A stretch of DNA of 43,296 nucleotides from Phallusia fumigata (taxonomy: Eukaryota; Chordata; Ascidiacea; Phlebobranchia; Ascidiidae): assembly GCA_008931825.1 (NCBI GenBank), contig QXVZ01033917.1, positions 1 through 43,296 on the forward strand. Direction: 5' to 3'. The translations under genes and the position numbers were made by a program. The stretch's first letter is position 1, and each line of letters opens with the position of its first letter. The notes beneath the pieces were generated by a model. The model was given only the letters and a program-made list of their open reading frames with translations, had not been told where the DNA came from and made no database searches. This document shows, piece by piece, positions 9,860 through 21,844 of this stretch.

Positions 9860-11081
9860 GTAACCTTGGGATAACGCTAATTTCGCAATTGTAGCCCCTG
9901 CCATCCATATGCAAACACACAGTTTTTACTTGTAACTTATCAGTCCAGTCACAAGTTAATATTTTTAACACCTTTCGCAAGAGTCAAGTCAGTCAGCCCA
10001 CTAAGGCATTTAATTAGTCAAGCCCGTAAAGGGAACAGATGACAACGGTAACTGGCGCACAACGCCATATCTCGAAAACCGTTAATTGTGTGCTGAGCTG
10101 ATACTTCAACATGACATTCGTATATTCTTCTTTTAGCCAATCCAGCGGGGGCCATAACACCCCAATTTTGAAATTGTACATTAAGGTAGGCTGTCCATGG
10201 AAAAATCTCGAAGTTTTTTATTAAGTTTGGTTGCTTGGGCCCCCCAAATTTTTTATATAATCTGTATCCTAAATTCGCAACATAGTCTGTATATAGGTTT
10301 CCCTCTTTACGGATATGTAGATAAATTACCTTCAGTTTGATTCAACTCGTGAAGGTCTGAGAGCCATTATACATGTTCCTGTTTTTTACCAGTTACCTTT
10401 GACAAAGTCCAAATTGGTCGTGCAACCATGAAATATTTTCAATATCTATCTTTGCTGAAATCCCTTTCTATTGCACCAGGGGTACATTACCACGGTTACC
10501 TGTACTTCTGAGGGGTACGAGATTTGTTTCTAGGGGATACGAGGATACTAAATCATAATAGGGCCAATTATACAGATACCACATTACATCTGAAAGATCC
10601 AAACAAAATTTGTTTTTACATAAACCGGAGAAAAATAATTACTTTTCGGAAAATACAGGAGGGACGAGAAGTGCTGGTCGGTTTTCAAAAGAGTGACGAT
10701 AAGGAAAAAGGTTATAGAACTACTATTTTACACAAATGAAAATATCCGGACTTTTTGTGTTGTATTTTATGTTGTTGTTGTCAACCAAACCATAAATACC
10801 ATAAACCGAAATCTGCTGCGCTGGAAAACACTCTATTCATGGCGATCTCCTTTTTGCTTTTCTGTTTTATAACCAACCTGACAGTCTGACATCACGTTGT
10901 GCAGACTTTTTTCGTAAACTGTCACACCTTCTGGTGGGATACCTCTACACATAAGGTGGAAAATGCAAATGCAAAGATGCCAGAGTAAACAGACGGTTTA
11001 AGAACGCTGAAAAAAACATGTTAGACGTTTTCCCAAAACGCGCGTCGTTTGTTGGCAGAAAGAAAAAATCCTAAGGTATTC

Positions 11082-11114
11082 TTACGTCATAGGGAAAGCT
11101 GCGATGTGACGTAA
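11082..11114. promoter_or_regulatory. Inverted pair of CRE-like sites
   Basis: TTACGTCAT at 11082-11090 and TGACGTAA at 11107-11114 are ATF/CREB-type sites in opposite orientation. They lie about 640 bases upstream of the TATA box at 11728 and belong to a wider set of similar sites here (11543, 11600, 12066). Confidence 0.4.
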
Positions 11115-11529
11115 TACTACGGTTGAGTGATTTTGCGATGTTTTTACGACATAAGTTATGCTGTAAAAATGAACAAAAACTCATTCGAACAATAATTTTG
11201 AACATAAAACGATCGCGGTGCTTGCGATCTACATCTTACTTTCAACCCTGCAATGTTATTGATGGTTGTAAGTCCTAGTAGCAATCCTAAAATATTAGTA
11301 ATTAATTACTTGCTCACTAACGTCAGAATGTCATGTTGACAAACATGCCATGTATTGTTAAAATTTAACAAGGGCTAAATTTGGCCCGTCAAGTACGTAT
11401 TTATTTGTAGCGGAGTTTCTGTAAGTTCGTAAACGTCTGTAACATAGTTCACAACAACTCACTTACACGCAGTATGTGTATACTCCTTCGCGCATCGAAT
11501 AGGTGTGAACATACCGGAGAGCTAGCAGC

Positions 11530-11760
11530 CAGTAGACGTGGATGACGTAAGCGGAGTTGAGGTGACTTTGAAATTCTAAAGGCTTACGCACATCGTGCGT
11601 ACGTCATTGCGTCACTTGCGTCGAGATCTCAAATTTCAGGACTGAGTAAAAAAATGTCTTTTCTTCTATTATTCTGACGAAAATGAATCATGCAACGCTC
11701 CGCCGCCCTAGGCGATTTGACGCACGGTATAAATACGCGGACTTGTTTATGAACCAGAAC
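11530..11760 (+). promoter_or_regulatory. TATA promoter with CRE-like sites, copy A
   Basis: A clear TATAAATA lies at 11728-11735 inside CGCACGGTATAAATACGCGG. Upstream are TGACGTAA (11543-11550) and TACGTCATTGCGTCAC (11600-11615). A start would be expected about 30 bases after the TATA box, near CCAGAACACA. The block from the CRE sites to the expected start is repeated at 13385-13570 with many substitutions; the two TATA boxes are exactly 1800 bases apart. Conservation of the core and of the CRE cluster suggests both were used as promoters. Confidence 0.6.
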
Positions 11761-11935
11761 ACATCGTGCTTGCAGCCAAGGACCTTTGAGCATCGTTACA
11801 ACGAAACTAAATTTTTCAACAACTACAATTACAGATTTGATGTACATTTTTTTGTTGACACGAATTTATAATTTGGCCTAACGTCAATTGTTGTAGTTGC
11901 CTTTTATATACATTTTAAAAGTGTACAATAATAAA
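11756..11935 (+). ncRNA. Possible short transcription unit downstream of promoter A
   Basis: The expected start near 11756 is followed by AATAAA at 11930-11935 and a GT-rich stretch (GTGTGTTTTT near 11950), the normal pattern of a polymerase II 3' end. The transcript would be only about 200 bases. A 40-codon frame begins at ATG 11749, seven bases before the expected start, so it is probably not translated in full. CAACTACAA near 11820 can pair with TTGTAGTTG near 11891. A short non-coding RNA, a small peptide gene or a truncated gene copy are all possible. Confidence 0.3.
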
Positions 11936-12065
11936 AGATAACAAAAATCAGTGTGTTTTTGACAACCTATTAAATGTTGTTTTACCAGCTATTAACGCAC
12001 GGGGCGCGGTTATTTGTTTGAGTAATTTTTAGGCAGATGATATCATATCGATTAACAAACAGTTA

Positions 12066-12073
12066 TGACGTCA
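12066..12073. promoter_or_regulatory. Perfect CRE palindrome TGACGTCA
   Basis: Full ATF/CREB consensus palindrome, about 130 bases after the AATAAA of the short unit at 11756-11935. Function inferred from the motif only. Confidence 0.35.
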
Positions 12074-12332
12074 CAAAACCAGATTTTTTTCATGTCACTA
12101 ATAATGGATTACATTTCGAAACGGTCTTAAAGCGACTTTAAAACTGTGTGCTATCGCTAAACTGTTGCAAATGTATTTAGGAAGTGCTAGAATCGTTTCA
12201 ATGCTACAGTAAACTAGCTTTAGCCGGCTTTAAACAGTTAAACAAGCTTTCATCCTTATTTAATAAAATATAGCCGTGTTTTTTAAAACAATCGTATGAA
12301 AAATATTGAAGAGGGGACAAATGAACACAAGT

Positions 12333-12374
12333 CCCCCCCAACAAAAATTTGGGGGGTTCAAGTCCCGACCCCCC
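12333..12374. repeat. C/G-run repeat with inverted arms
   Basis: A run of seven C (12333-12339) can pair with GGGGGG (12351-12356), followed by a second C run (12368-12373) close to the G run. The flanking sequence reads as short spurious frames on both strands. This looks like part of a dispersed repeat; the family is not recognised. Confidence 0.35.
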
Positions 12375-12527
12375 GAGATTTGCGCCCATGGTAGTTTGAC
12401 ACACTTTTTTTGTGGCCAACCAAAACTGGTCTGGGTGTCGAGTTCATTTTGGTCGTCTGCCATGCGTCGTTTGCACATTTATAGATTCCATACACTTGTT
12501 TACAACAAATGGGTTGAGTGTTTGTAA

Positions 12528-12548
12528 GATCCTGATCCTGATCCTGAT
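12528..12548. repeat. Short tandem repeat, GATCCT x 3.5
   Basis: GATCCT is repeated three times and followed by GAT. Microsatellite-like; no function suggested. Confidence 0.7.
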
Positions 12549-13034
12549 TTATTTTGAGTTAATTTCAGAACTAAATTTAAGCAAGAAATTTAATTGCTAC
12601 AATCCATGAAATTTAACATTTAACAAACCACAAACAGTCCATGTCACCGATGTCACTGATACGCTTGTTTGAGATATTTAAATGCCTTCGCCACTTGCGT
12701 GTAAAAGGTGCAACAGTTGTAAGTAAATGATTATAGTTTCGCATTTTGGCGTAGTAATTAAGAAAAAAATATTTAAAATACGAATGATATTGCCTTAATT
12801 TCACCTGTCGAACATCACAAAACAAGGCGATTCGGTAAGAGCATTACCGTTGATGACTCATCTAGTCAGCAAACCGCTAAACATAACCTTTAAAATTTCA
12901 AACTCACTTGAATTGTGCGGACACTGCACCACGTGCTTGTGACCTTTACCTGATTGCAGCCCTGAAATGCACCAGCAGGCTGCCGAAATTTAATTTATGA
13001 TCCTGGAATTTTATTGATACAAAATCCTACTTAT

Positions 13035-13570
13035 TGACGTCAGCAGCTCATGTTGACAAACATACAATTATTTAGTAAAATTCATTGTAAGTACTCCCAA
13101 AATAGCCATTATATGCGTTAATCACAAACGTCTCAGTGTAAAATTGTCGCAATAAGTACGCATTTATTTATAACCGAGATTATCTCCATGTTCGTTATCG
13201 CTGGAAACGAAAAGCGAAACAAGCTCACACCAACTCACTTGCTCGCGGCGTGTGTACATGGGTCTGTGAACCGAATAAGTGTGAACATAAAGAAGGGCTG
13301 TCAGACAATAGACGTAACAACGTAAGCGCGCGAGAAGGTGACGCCGACATTCTACAAGCTTGCGTGAGTGACGCACACCATACGTACGTCATTGCGTCAC
13401 TTACGTCGTGACAAGTGGTCCCGAATTGCAGAAGTCACCCTGGTCGGTTAAAAGTGTCTTTTCTTCGGATTTCTTGACGAAAACGATTTATGTAACGCTC
13501 CGCCGCCTTAGGCGCTTCGACGCACGGTATAAATACGCGGGCTGGCTTCTGAACCAGAACACATGATGCT
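13035..13570 (+). promoter_or_regulatory. TATA promoter with CRE-like sites, copy B
   Basis: Second copy of the block around 11321-11770. Shared landmarks in order: CATGTTGACAAACAT, TACGTCATTGCGTCACTTACG (here from 13385), AAGTGTCTTTTCTTC, GACGAAAA, AACGCTCCGCCGCC, CGACGCACGGTATAAATACG (TATA at 13528-13535) and GAACCAGAACACAT. Similarity fades after the expected start near 13557. Downstream a good splice donor GTGAGT lies at 13680, so 13557-13679 could be a first exon, but I found no matching downstream exon. Confidence 0.55.
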
Positions 13571-15587
13571 AGTAGCCAAGAAGGACCACTTGACAGCTGT
13601 ATATATAGAAGTGATAAAAAGTAGTTGAAAAGCGACCGGATTTTTGACGAAAGTGGAGAAGCGTTGGTCGAGCAACCAAGTGAGTAATGGCTAACTTTGA
13701 AAAAAGTTATTATTTACCACGTGGTCACATAATCGATCAACAAGGTAACCGGTACAGTTCTGTCGAAAAAGTGTGTATGAAATAGCCTGTAGCTTGGTTA
13801 GTTCCAGTGGCTTAGCGCTCAGTTCATAGCAAGCGACATAAAAATTTACCTCTTATTGAGTGCCAGTCTTTTTGGCTCGTTGGATTTAAGTAATATTGTA
13901 AAATATGCTAGGATTTATTAGCCTACTTTGAATTTACAATGTTTTGCCTTGAGGATTTTGAGGTTGTAAAGTGTCTGGTGCAAACGGGACAAATTGTTAG
14001 GAAGCATGGGAGAATCGTTAAACCGCACGTCGCATTTGCTATGCCGTGACGAAAACCAGCTTTTCAAAATCGCTGCCAACAGTGTCGGCCATGATAACAC
14101 CTTTATTTCATACGCCTACGATTAAGCAATGTTGTGTGCAAGTTAACGAAAAGTCCAATGTATTTTTTTCGTGCGGTAATGTCTGACAAACCTTACCTTG
14201 TTCGTCACATAGCGAATCTTGGATTTAATCTGTTACTAAAGCGAAATAACTACAATCTAAGAAAGCAAATTGACAAACAAATTATTGCTTTTGGCCTTTA
14301 AGTGTAAATAGAAATACTTTTCCTAGACCTAGGAATTGTGTCCCGTTTTTAGTTTAAACTGAATAGGAAGATACAAGCCGGTGCTTGTGTGTAATTTTTT
14401 TTCTTTTTCGACAAACGCTGATGTCATCACCATGACGTTATCGAAACGTAGAAAATGTTTTACACCTAAGCACCGCCTTTTTCTAAAAACTCTATTTTCC
14501 AAAAACTAAAAAGGCGAAAACCATTGTTTCAAAAACTCAATCGTTTTAACTGTATACTATATTCGAACAAAAAAGCAACAAAATAATGAAATGGAAAATC
14601 ATGCCTCATTGGTGATTTTTGATGTAGTTTTCTTTAAAAAAATGCATTGTATGTTTGTCATTTTAATGCAACAAAACGTATCATGCGAATGGAACTAAAA
14701 TATATTTACAAAAATGCCCAAATATCTAATATACTTTGTTTTATTTTGCCTAGGGGAAGATTGAGTAGTTAGCTGTGCTAGCATACATCATTACATCGAT
14801 TAAAACCGGAGTAAAATCACAAAATTTTGTTTAATTTTTGAGAAACTTCAAAGCCTACCACATTCCCATTAGCGGTTTAATTACGGATCTCAAAATGTAA
14901 TGCAAACTTTTGTCTAGCTGGTGGGTTACACTGTGGTGGTCGGATTTTGTGTGCCAGTTCATTTTACACAGATATATAAATAAATGCATGGATGCTGTAT
15001 AAAGCAAAAAAATGCAATATAATGTACAATTTAAAAAATTATTTTCGGTACTTTCACAACTTTCAACTATCGAACACAAAGGAAAATCTTGAACCCTTCA
15101 TTTCAGGATTAAATGTTACACTATAAATTAGGTAGAAGCCAAAAAGGGTTTTATTTATCCCATTGTGCTTCGTAAAAAATCGCTATCCGGACCCAAGATG
15201 TATGGTAAACTGAATAAAAATGCAACAAACCTATTGGGAAAAAATTGCTTTCATATTTAGGTGCACTAAATTTTCTTAAATAAAGCAAAAATGCTACAAA
15301 ATAAGAATGTCGTTCGATAATAAGTTTTAAACATTTCAAAGTTTTGCAAGATACCTAAACTAAGAGACAAAAAACCAGTAATATAATTTTGGTAAACAAC
15401 TTACGACTTAATCATCAAGGCAAAAAATTCCCAAATTGCTGAAACGAATTCACTAAAATCAAACAATAGTGAATCATTGCAAACTGCCCTTTGCAGCTTA
15501 CCACAAAATCTGCACAACAACTATGTTTTGGCTTTTAATCTCTGTTATAGAATGGTTTGGCAAAAATAATCGACATTTTTACCCATA

Positions 15588-15621
15588 TGAGTCATGAATA
15601 ATGCATGGTTTGCATGACTCA
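15588..15621. promoter_or_regulatory. Palindromic pair of AP-1 sites
   Basis: TGAGTCATG (15588-15596) and its exact inverse CATGACTCA (15613-15621) flank 16 bases that contain a second inverted pair, ATGCA/TGCAT. TGAGTCA is the AP-1 (Fos/Jun) consensus. Two facing perfect sites inside a 34-base hairpin-capable palindrome look like a regulatory element, although no gene start is nearby. Confidence 0.4.
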
Positions 15622-18600
15622 AGAGATAAGTAATCATCATAAATATCTGTTATACTTTGACCACAGTTTTCAACGAAGAACATAATCTTCCACTGTTGCT
15701 GTGAAATTACGTTACATGATCATTTCAAGCAATTATAACATTTAAAAAATTTCCTTTTCCTTAATCATGGCTTGATTGATTTTGGAAAACCAAACTGTGG
15801 TACCAACTACTTTTTGCAGCTTGGAGTGATGATTTGTCGAAAATTCAATCGGGTAATTCCTATGACTATTTTGTTTTATAAAGGTTTTGTGATGATTCAA
15901 GCATTAATTTTGCCAACAGCAACGTCGCTGTCAGGATAATCCTACTTTAAAGCTGGGACAACTAGTTCGCCCACATATTGGGAAAAGAGTCTGTGTTAAA
16001 AGCACTTTGAATGCGATATGGTATGCAGTCCTTAGGTTTTTCGAAGGTTTAAATTAGCCCATTGCTGAGGGGAAGTATTTGAAATTACTATTGTGTTGGT
16101 TGGTTTATTGACCAACAAACTTGTCCTCTCAATAATTAACCCCACATTCAATATTACCAAAAAAGTTGATTCGACAATGTTCAGGCAATGCTCAACGTGC
16201 GATAACAAAGTTGGTTTTCAAGTGTACGCAATGCAGACTTAGTCGAGACCTTGCTGTGGCATTATAACCCGGTTGTTGTCACAATCCGCGTTGGTATAAG
16301 CGACTCTTGTATGTAACAGTATAGCTGTCCTAAGTCAACAAATGTTTAGTATGTGTCGCGCCTGTGTGACTATTGTCGAACGGTCAGGCAAGATTTAAAA
16401 AAAGCCAGCACAAGGTTTGCTAACTTACAATATGTGTGGTGATTTAATTAAATACAGAAACCTGCAGTGTCTTGTCGCCGACGATGTAATCATGCTTTTG
16501 CATTTTTGTGACTAAAAGTCTTAGCAGGTGGCGCATTGTTAGGTCAAGCACGCTTCCACAGACACAGGCATAAATGTTGGGTTCCAACTTCCCAACGTGG
16601 AGAAAGTGTAGGAGTCTGAAGTGGTGGAAAACATTTGAAGTGGCCTCTACAACGAATACTAAATAGAAGGCTTGTCTTTTTGAGGGCAATGGTCCTATTG
16701 TTCGAATAGCCTTCGTACAAATCCTAAACATAATGCTGACACGACGAAGGAAAATTGTTTTATCCGTTTTGAGGCCTGTGTGTGTAAATAAGTTCATAGT
16801 TTACAACATAGGTGAAAAATCGACAGTGGAGTTTAAAATATTATAGGTTTTGTCAACAGTAGTACTGTACACGCTTAACAACTCCTATGTATTTTAATGC
16901 GTAATATAATATTGTGGAAAAATGATATGAGTCTGAAACTGTGTTTCTGATATCTTGTAGTGGTATATGTATTTTAAATGATTTGCTGCGTAAATTTTCT
17001 TGCTGTGGGGTGAACAACGTTTGTGTTTAATTAACAGCATTACTTTGGTATGATGAAATGGTTATTACTGTATAAAATCGTGCATTTTCCAAGTTATTTG
17101 TTCGTTTTGCTTTGCGGATTCCGACATTTTGTTGCACACCTCAAGGCAAAATCCTTTGAAAAAAATGGCGGGAACTAGGTGAATGACTTGATTGTATTAA
17201 TTTTCATCGCCCGGGGAGATGGTGATGGTCGTTCACTGTAGCTGCACTGGTTGTGATAGGACGGGAAGGCAAAGAGAACGTTGGAAGTCGATTTAACTTT
17301 TGAATATTCAGCATCCAGTGCATCCGGGTGCGTAATTTTCGAATCACTCCATTGTTATGGAAACCCAAAATCAACCTGCTTGGCCCAACGTGGCGGCCTA
17401 TTGATGAATTTAACATCGGACGCTTTGTCCGTACAGCTAGCTTCAATAACGTGCCCCACAAAACAATGTCGGGCTCAGCCGTAATCGCAAGTGTGCGAAG
17501 TCGCCATGAAAAGGGCGCAAAGAAGCACCCCAGTAACGGACAATGGGGGAGATGGGAGATTTCGCTTGACTAATATTTGCCAAGAGCGCGGCTCCCTCTC
17601 CCGACCAGTCATATTGCCGCGCAAATATTAGACAAACATTAGGTACGTTAAACATTTAACTATCAGGCGTGTCCACAGTTGCATAGAGGTAAAATAGGCA
17701 GGTCTGTGGTGCGCGATTCCAGTTGAGGCTGTGTCCTTTCCAACAAGGCTGTGCTGTTCTGCTGTTGTTCTGTGAAACTCTCCACAACTGAGGGTGAATG
17801 TTGTAAGGTCTTCAAGTGGAATGTATTGTTTTACTGCGGGTGAGTCGTACAAATTAGAGTAGTAAAACGGTTTCAATGATATCCAATACCAGGTTTATGG
17901 CTCATTGCCTGTTCAAACGGCCTTTTGATTTGATGTGCGACCTTGCGTGGGTAGAAGTAGAGCGGCATGTAAGTCTAGGTGATGAAAACCCAACTATGAC
18001 CGGCCGTTTGTGTTACCTGGCTCATGTGCTGGTATGATGTATAAACGTTTTCTATCTGATTTTTAAAAGGATCTCGTTAGTTTTTCGCGCGCTATACAAT
18101 GTTTGTCTTGGTTGTGAAGGGAACTAACGCGGCCACAATTCTTTGAACAGGTTAAACATTAATCTTACGAAACTTGGCTACTCGGCGTTAAGCCAAGTGG
18201 CCTTTGTAAGCTAGTAATGCCTTGTCAGTGCCAAGTCAGGTGCGGCTAAGAGAGAACAGTAGTTGTTGCACATTTTTAGACCTGTTTACGTACACCAGCT
18301 AAACGCCGCTATCCCTCCCATTCGATAATAATCTCCAGGACGAAAACGAATTCAAGGAATGTGTCTGAAATTGAGCGCCGCCCTTAAACAGAATGCCAAG
18401 TTGCGTCAGACTTTCGACGTCCGCGTTTTTACCTGGCGATCAGCGTTTGGCGAAGCGTTTGCGCACGTGAGAAAGGAGAAGGGCACGCCAAGTTCTGTTG
18501 ATACGAGCACGCGCTTTCAACCAACGACAAAGAACAGACAACTGTCAGCTTTCTTTGCGTGGGATCCGGTCATCAGCGTACAACATGCTGCAGGTTGTAT

Positions 18601-20222
18601 GGCAAGATGTTGGCATAGCTATCGGCTTTTGAATAGTGTGTCATCATCATGCCGTGTTGCCTGCGTGAGCTATCAACTTTTCACGCACATTGAAAGTAAG
18701 CAATTTTGTATTCAACTGTTTTAAAACTTCATCCACTGTCTGTGGCTCCTTATCTTGGGTTGGCACGTGAATCAGTCGAAAATCGGAGGGAGTCGTCTGC
18801 TGATATGTAGTAGTGTGTCGACGAGGCGTTGAATGATCCAGAAATTCGCCACGTTTTCTTGGCGTCGGAAATTTCAGCGCACTCCTGCGGTCGGTTATTT
18901 GGAGATGTGACGCTTGGCTGCTCCCGCGCGAAGATAATACCCTCCCATAAACTGACTGTACGCTGAAGTAACATTGGTTATGTTAAAAGTTTAGGTCAAC
19001 GTTCATATCCTGGTTCAGCATTCGCTTTAACAGCATTTCATGTTTGTGTTATATGTAGTTATTCTCCATCTTCAGCAAATTTGCCTAAATCTCATTGTAA
19101 CACGGTGAAACGGTTCAACGGTCGGGTGGCAAAAACGAAAACCAGGTCAGATGGTAAAGCTCTACCAACCTTTAGTGACAGTCGTTTTATTACCCACATT
19201 TTATACAAATTCATATTTTAACAAATTATTAACCCATATTTTATACTTGGTCATTTTTTGACTTGGAGCCGACTTTTAACTGCCGCCTCCCCCCTCAGAA
19301 GCGGCTCTGTGATTTTGAAAACAACGGTTATGTGTTTTACGCACTATAGCTTTCTGCCTACTCATGCGAGTTCCAACTTGCGCTCATTATTTCGCAACCA
19401 AACTTCATTGATATTTGGTCAAAGTAAATTTGCAGGGTCCCTGATGGATGGCACCGAGTCGAGCGCATCAAAAGCCAGGCGACGGACCAGGCAGGCAAAT
19501 TAGAGGCGATGAAAAGACGTTCGGCCGGGCAAACGTGGCACACCTTTGTTGGAACGACGCAGCAGCGTGACAACTGCTCAGAAAAACCAACACCATCGCT
19601 CTTCTCCCATCACGGAGGTGCTGCTCAACTCTCCCCTCAGTCGTCGGTTTATTGACGAACTTTTCCTTGTTTAAGTTTGCTTGCCGGCGAGGTTTATTGT
19701 TGTAATTGTGTGACAAGGGCGTACGTGGGTTATAGAAAGAGTCAAAAGTAGGTCGGCATATTGCGTTTGTAAAAGCTCTAACGCTCCACTGGTAGAAATC
19801 ACATTTTCTTTTTCGAATTTGGTTCATTATGTACCTGGGGCAAAATTATGCTTCTAAGATAAGATACTTTATCTAAATTACTTTCACCATCGATGATGTT
19901 TAAAAATTTAACGTGTTGGCAGTGTCAACAAGCCCCGGTATTTCGGTAAATTAAAAATATTCCGGGATGAAAACCGGTTTGCTACGGAAATGCAAGCTTT
20001 TTGTGAACTACAGCAGTGTAGAAGAACTAACCATATCGGACACAAAAAACGGTATTTCTTAAAGTGTTGTGAAATCTTAGCTAGATTCTGTGGTAGGCAT
20101 ATAATTCTCTTGCGTGTGATTTTGCGCTAAAGGAGGAATAAGATTTTGTTATTGTATTTGTTTTCATTTTATCTGTTGTGTGATTATCTGAAAAACATAT
20201 GTCCGTTTTTGTAATATTTTTT

Positions 20223-20266
20223 GTTTGATATGATTTCTGAATTTCGTTTGATATGATTTCTGAATT
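20223..20266. repeat. Tandem duplication of a 21-base unit
   Basis: GTTTGATATGATTTCTGAA plus TT occurs at 20223-20243 and again at 20246-20266, a period of 23 bases. Nearby, CCTAAAAG also occurs twice at 20328-20360. Simple local duplication. Confidence 0.7.
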
Positions 20267-21626
20267 ATATAGTTTAATACGTGTGTTGAAAGGAATGATA
20301 TCATATCCATTAAACAAGATTATATCCTAAAAGTTTCAAAAAAGATTACACCCTAAAAGCTGAACATACACAAACCACACATTTAAAGAGCTTGTTCAAA
20401 CTACTTTCGATGTTACCTAATTCATTATCAACTGATTGACACATATGAAACAGTGAAACAACGCAAAATCTCAGAACAGAGGAAAAATGACTTCGCGGAT
20501 TTTTTCTATTATAACAGTAGATTAATAATTAGCCGACTCGTCGTTGTCACAAATGCTGGTTCAGTGCCACAGTTTTTACGAGCACGCGTTTCGCCGCGTC
20601 ACCGCAAGCGTCATGCCCGACCTTGCCCTGCTGACACCTTTGTTGAACTTAATCGCACTCAGCGCGCCCCAAACCCTGGTGATTCATGGCGCAGACATTC
20701 ACGAGCTGGCGCGACCCTGCGGCGAAATGTTCCGCTTGGCAGCATTTCGCACCGGCACAATGTCCCGCATGGCGCGTTGCTTGTTGTTGGATTGTCCAAA
20801 CTGTCGGTTTATTTGGCGAAAGTTATAAAGACTCATAACGGAACTTCAAAAACTTTTCAAACAAAATATTTCTCAGTTGTAAAACAAATAACTGCTGACC
20901 CCCAACTTCTATCACAGCGGCCAATACTGCGTTAATAAGCGTTACACAGCTTTGTTTGTCAAAAGGTGATGGTACGATTTCCTCGTACTTGGTTGCGTGA
21001 CTGACTTAATCTAATCCAGGTGTGTTACATTTTTATCCTTATTCCGCAAAAGGATTAAATTTTGATTGACATTCTACATAGTTATTTGAAAATGTTTAAG
21101 GAAATGATATTGTGGTTGTAATGTTTTAGTATTTATACATCAGAACCGTCGGTTACGGTCAAAGCATTTCAACAAATCCCCGTGTTACTAATTAAACTTA
21201 AAGTGAGGCACAGTCTAGCGTGTTAGGCACCACAATGGATATCCATCGTCGAGCGGAAATTTACACAGCGCTGTAGAGTAAACAACAAGCATATTTAATC
21301 TCAACCCAATCTGGCACAGGTGATTTACCTGAAAACAAATCATCGGCAATTCTGTCAACGTAAACTTTCATTACATTGAGGCAAAGCAACCGAATTTTGT
21401 GCTGTTACTTACCGGCTACAGGACAAAATAAGGCCAAACTTTTTCTGTAGTTTAACCAATTAATACAAATTTTTTAAAGCCGAACAGCGTCGTCACGTGG
21501 GCAACACACCAGGAGTTTTTTTACTCTTGGTGGCGGCATGGAGCTGCTAATACTCAATTGCCATTCCTCTTACTACCTGGTCACAGTGCAGAACGGCAAT
21601 GTACCGCTTGAAACTTGCAGTCGTTT

Positions 21627-21642
21627 TTGACTCTTGAGTCAA
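21627..21642. promoter_or_regulatory. AP-1-like palindrome
   Basis: TTGACTCTTGAGTCAA: seven-base arms TTGACTC/GAGTCAA around a TT centre. It lies about 200 bases beyond the 3' end of the minus-strand AUH gene. Regulatory role uncertain. Confidence 0.25.
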
Positions 21643-21844
21643 GATTAAGGTGGCAATAAGTAACATGGGTAATGTTTCTTGGCAAAAAAATTCACAAGAA
21701 GAATTTTGAATTTGTTTTTGTACTAGTGCAATTACATAAAATAAGAGTCACAAAGCATCCTTTCATTTGAAATAACAAACGAATTCTTACGAATTGTCTG
21801 GATACGTTTAGGCCATCAAGACACTACATTAGGTAATTGGATTA

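Larger units (their letters stand above)
9070..21844. other. Long region without a recognised intact gene
   Basis: Nearly 12.8 kb between the open segments near 9 kb and the AUH gene. It holds the tRNA-like element, transposase remnant, duplicated promoters and palindromes listed separately. The remaining open frames (for example 16444-16797 minus, 18359-18724 plus, 19468-19827 minus, 20453-20935 plus) are short, lack family motifs and have no exon-like boundaries that I can support. GC content rises at about 17.2-19.7 kb and 20.5-20.8 kb. Confidence 0.4.

Noticed and set aside
18359..18724. 121-codon plus-strand frame
   Set aside because: No motif, no supporting splice sites or poly(A) signal, and composition typical of a GC-richer non-coding stretch.
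20453..20935. 160-codon plus-strand frame rich in Arg and His
   Set aside because: Looks like chance openness in a GC-rich patch; another plus frame overlaps it and no family is recognisable.
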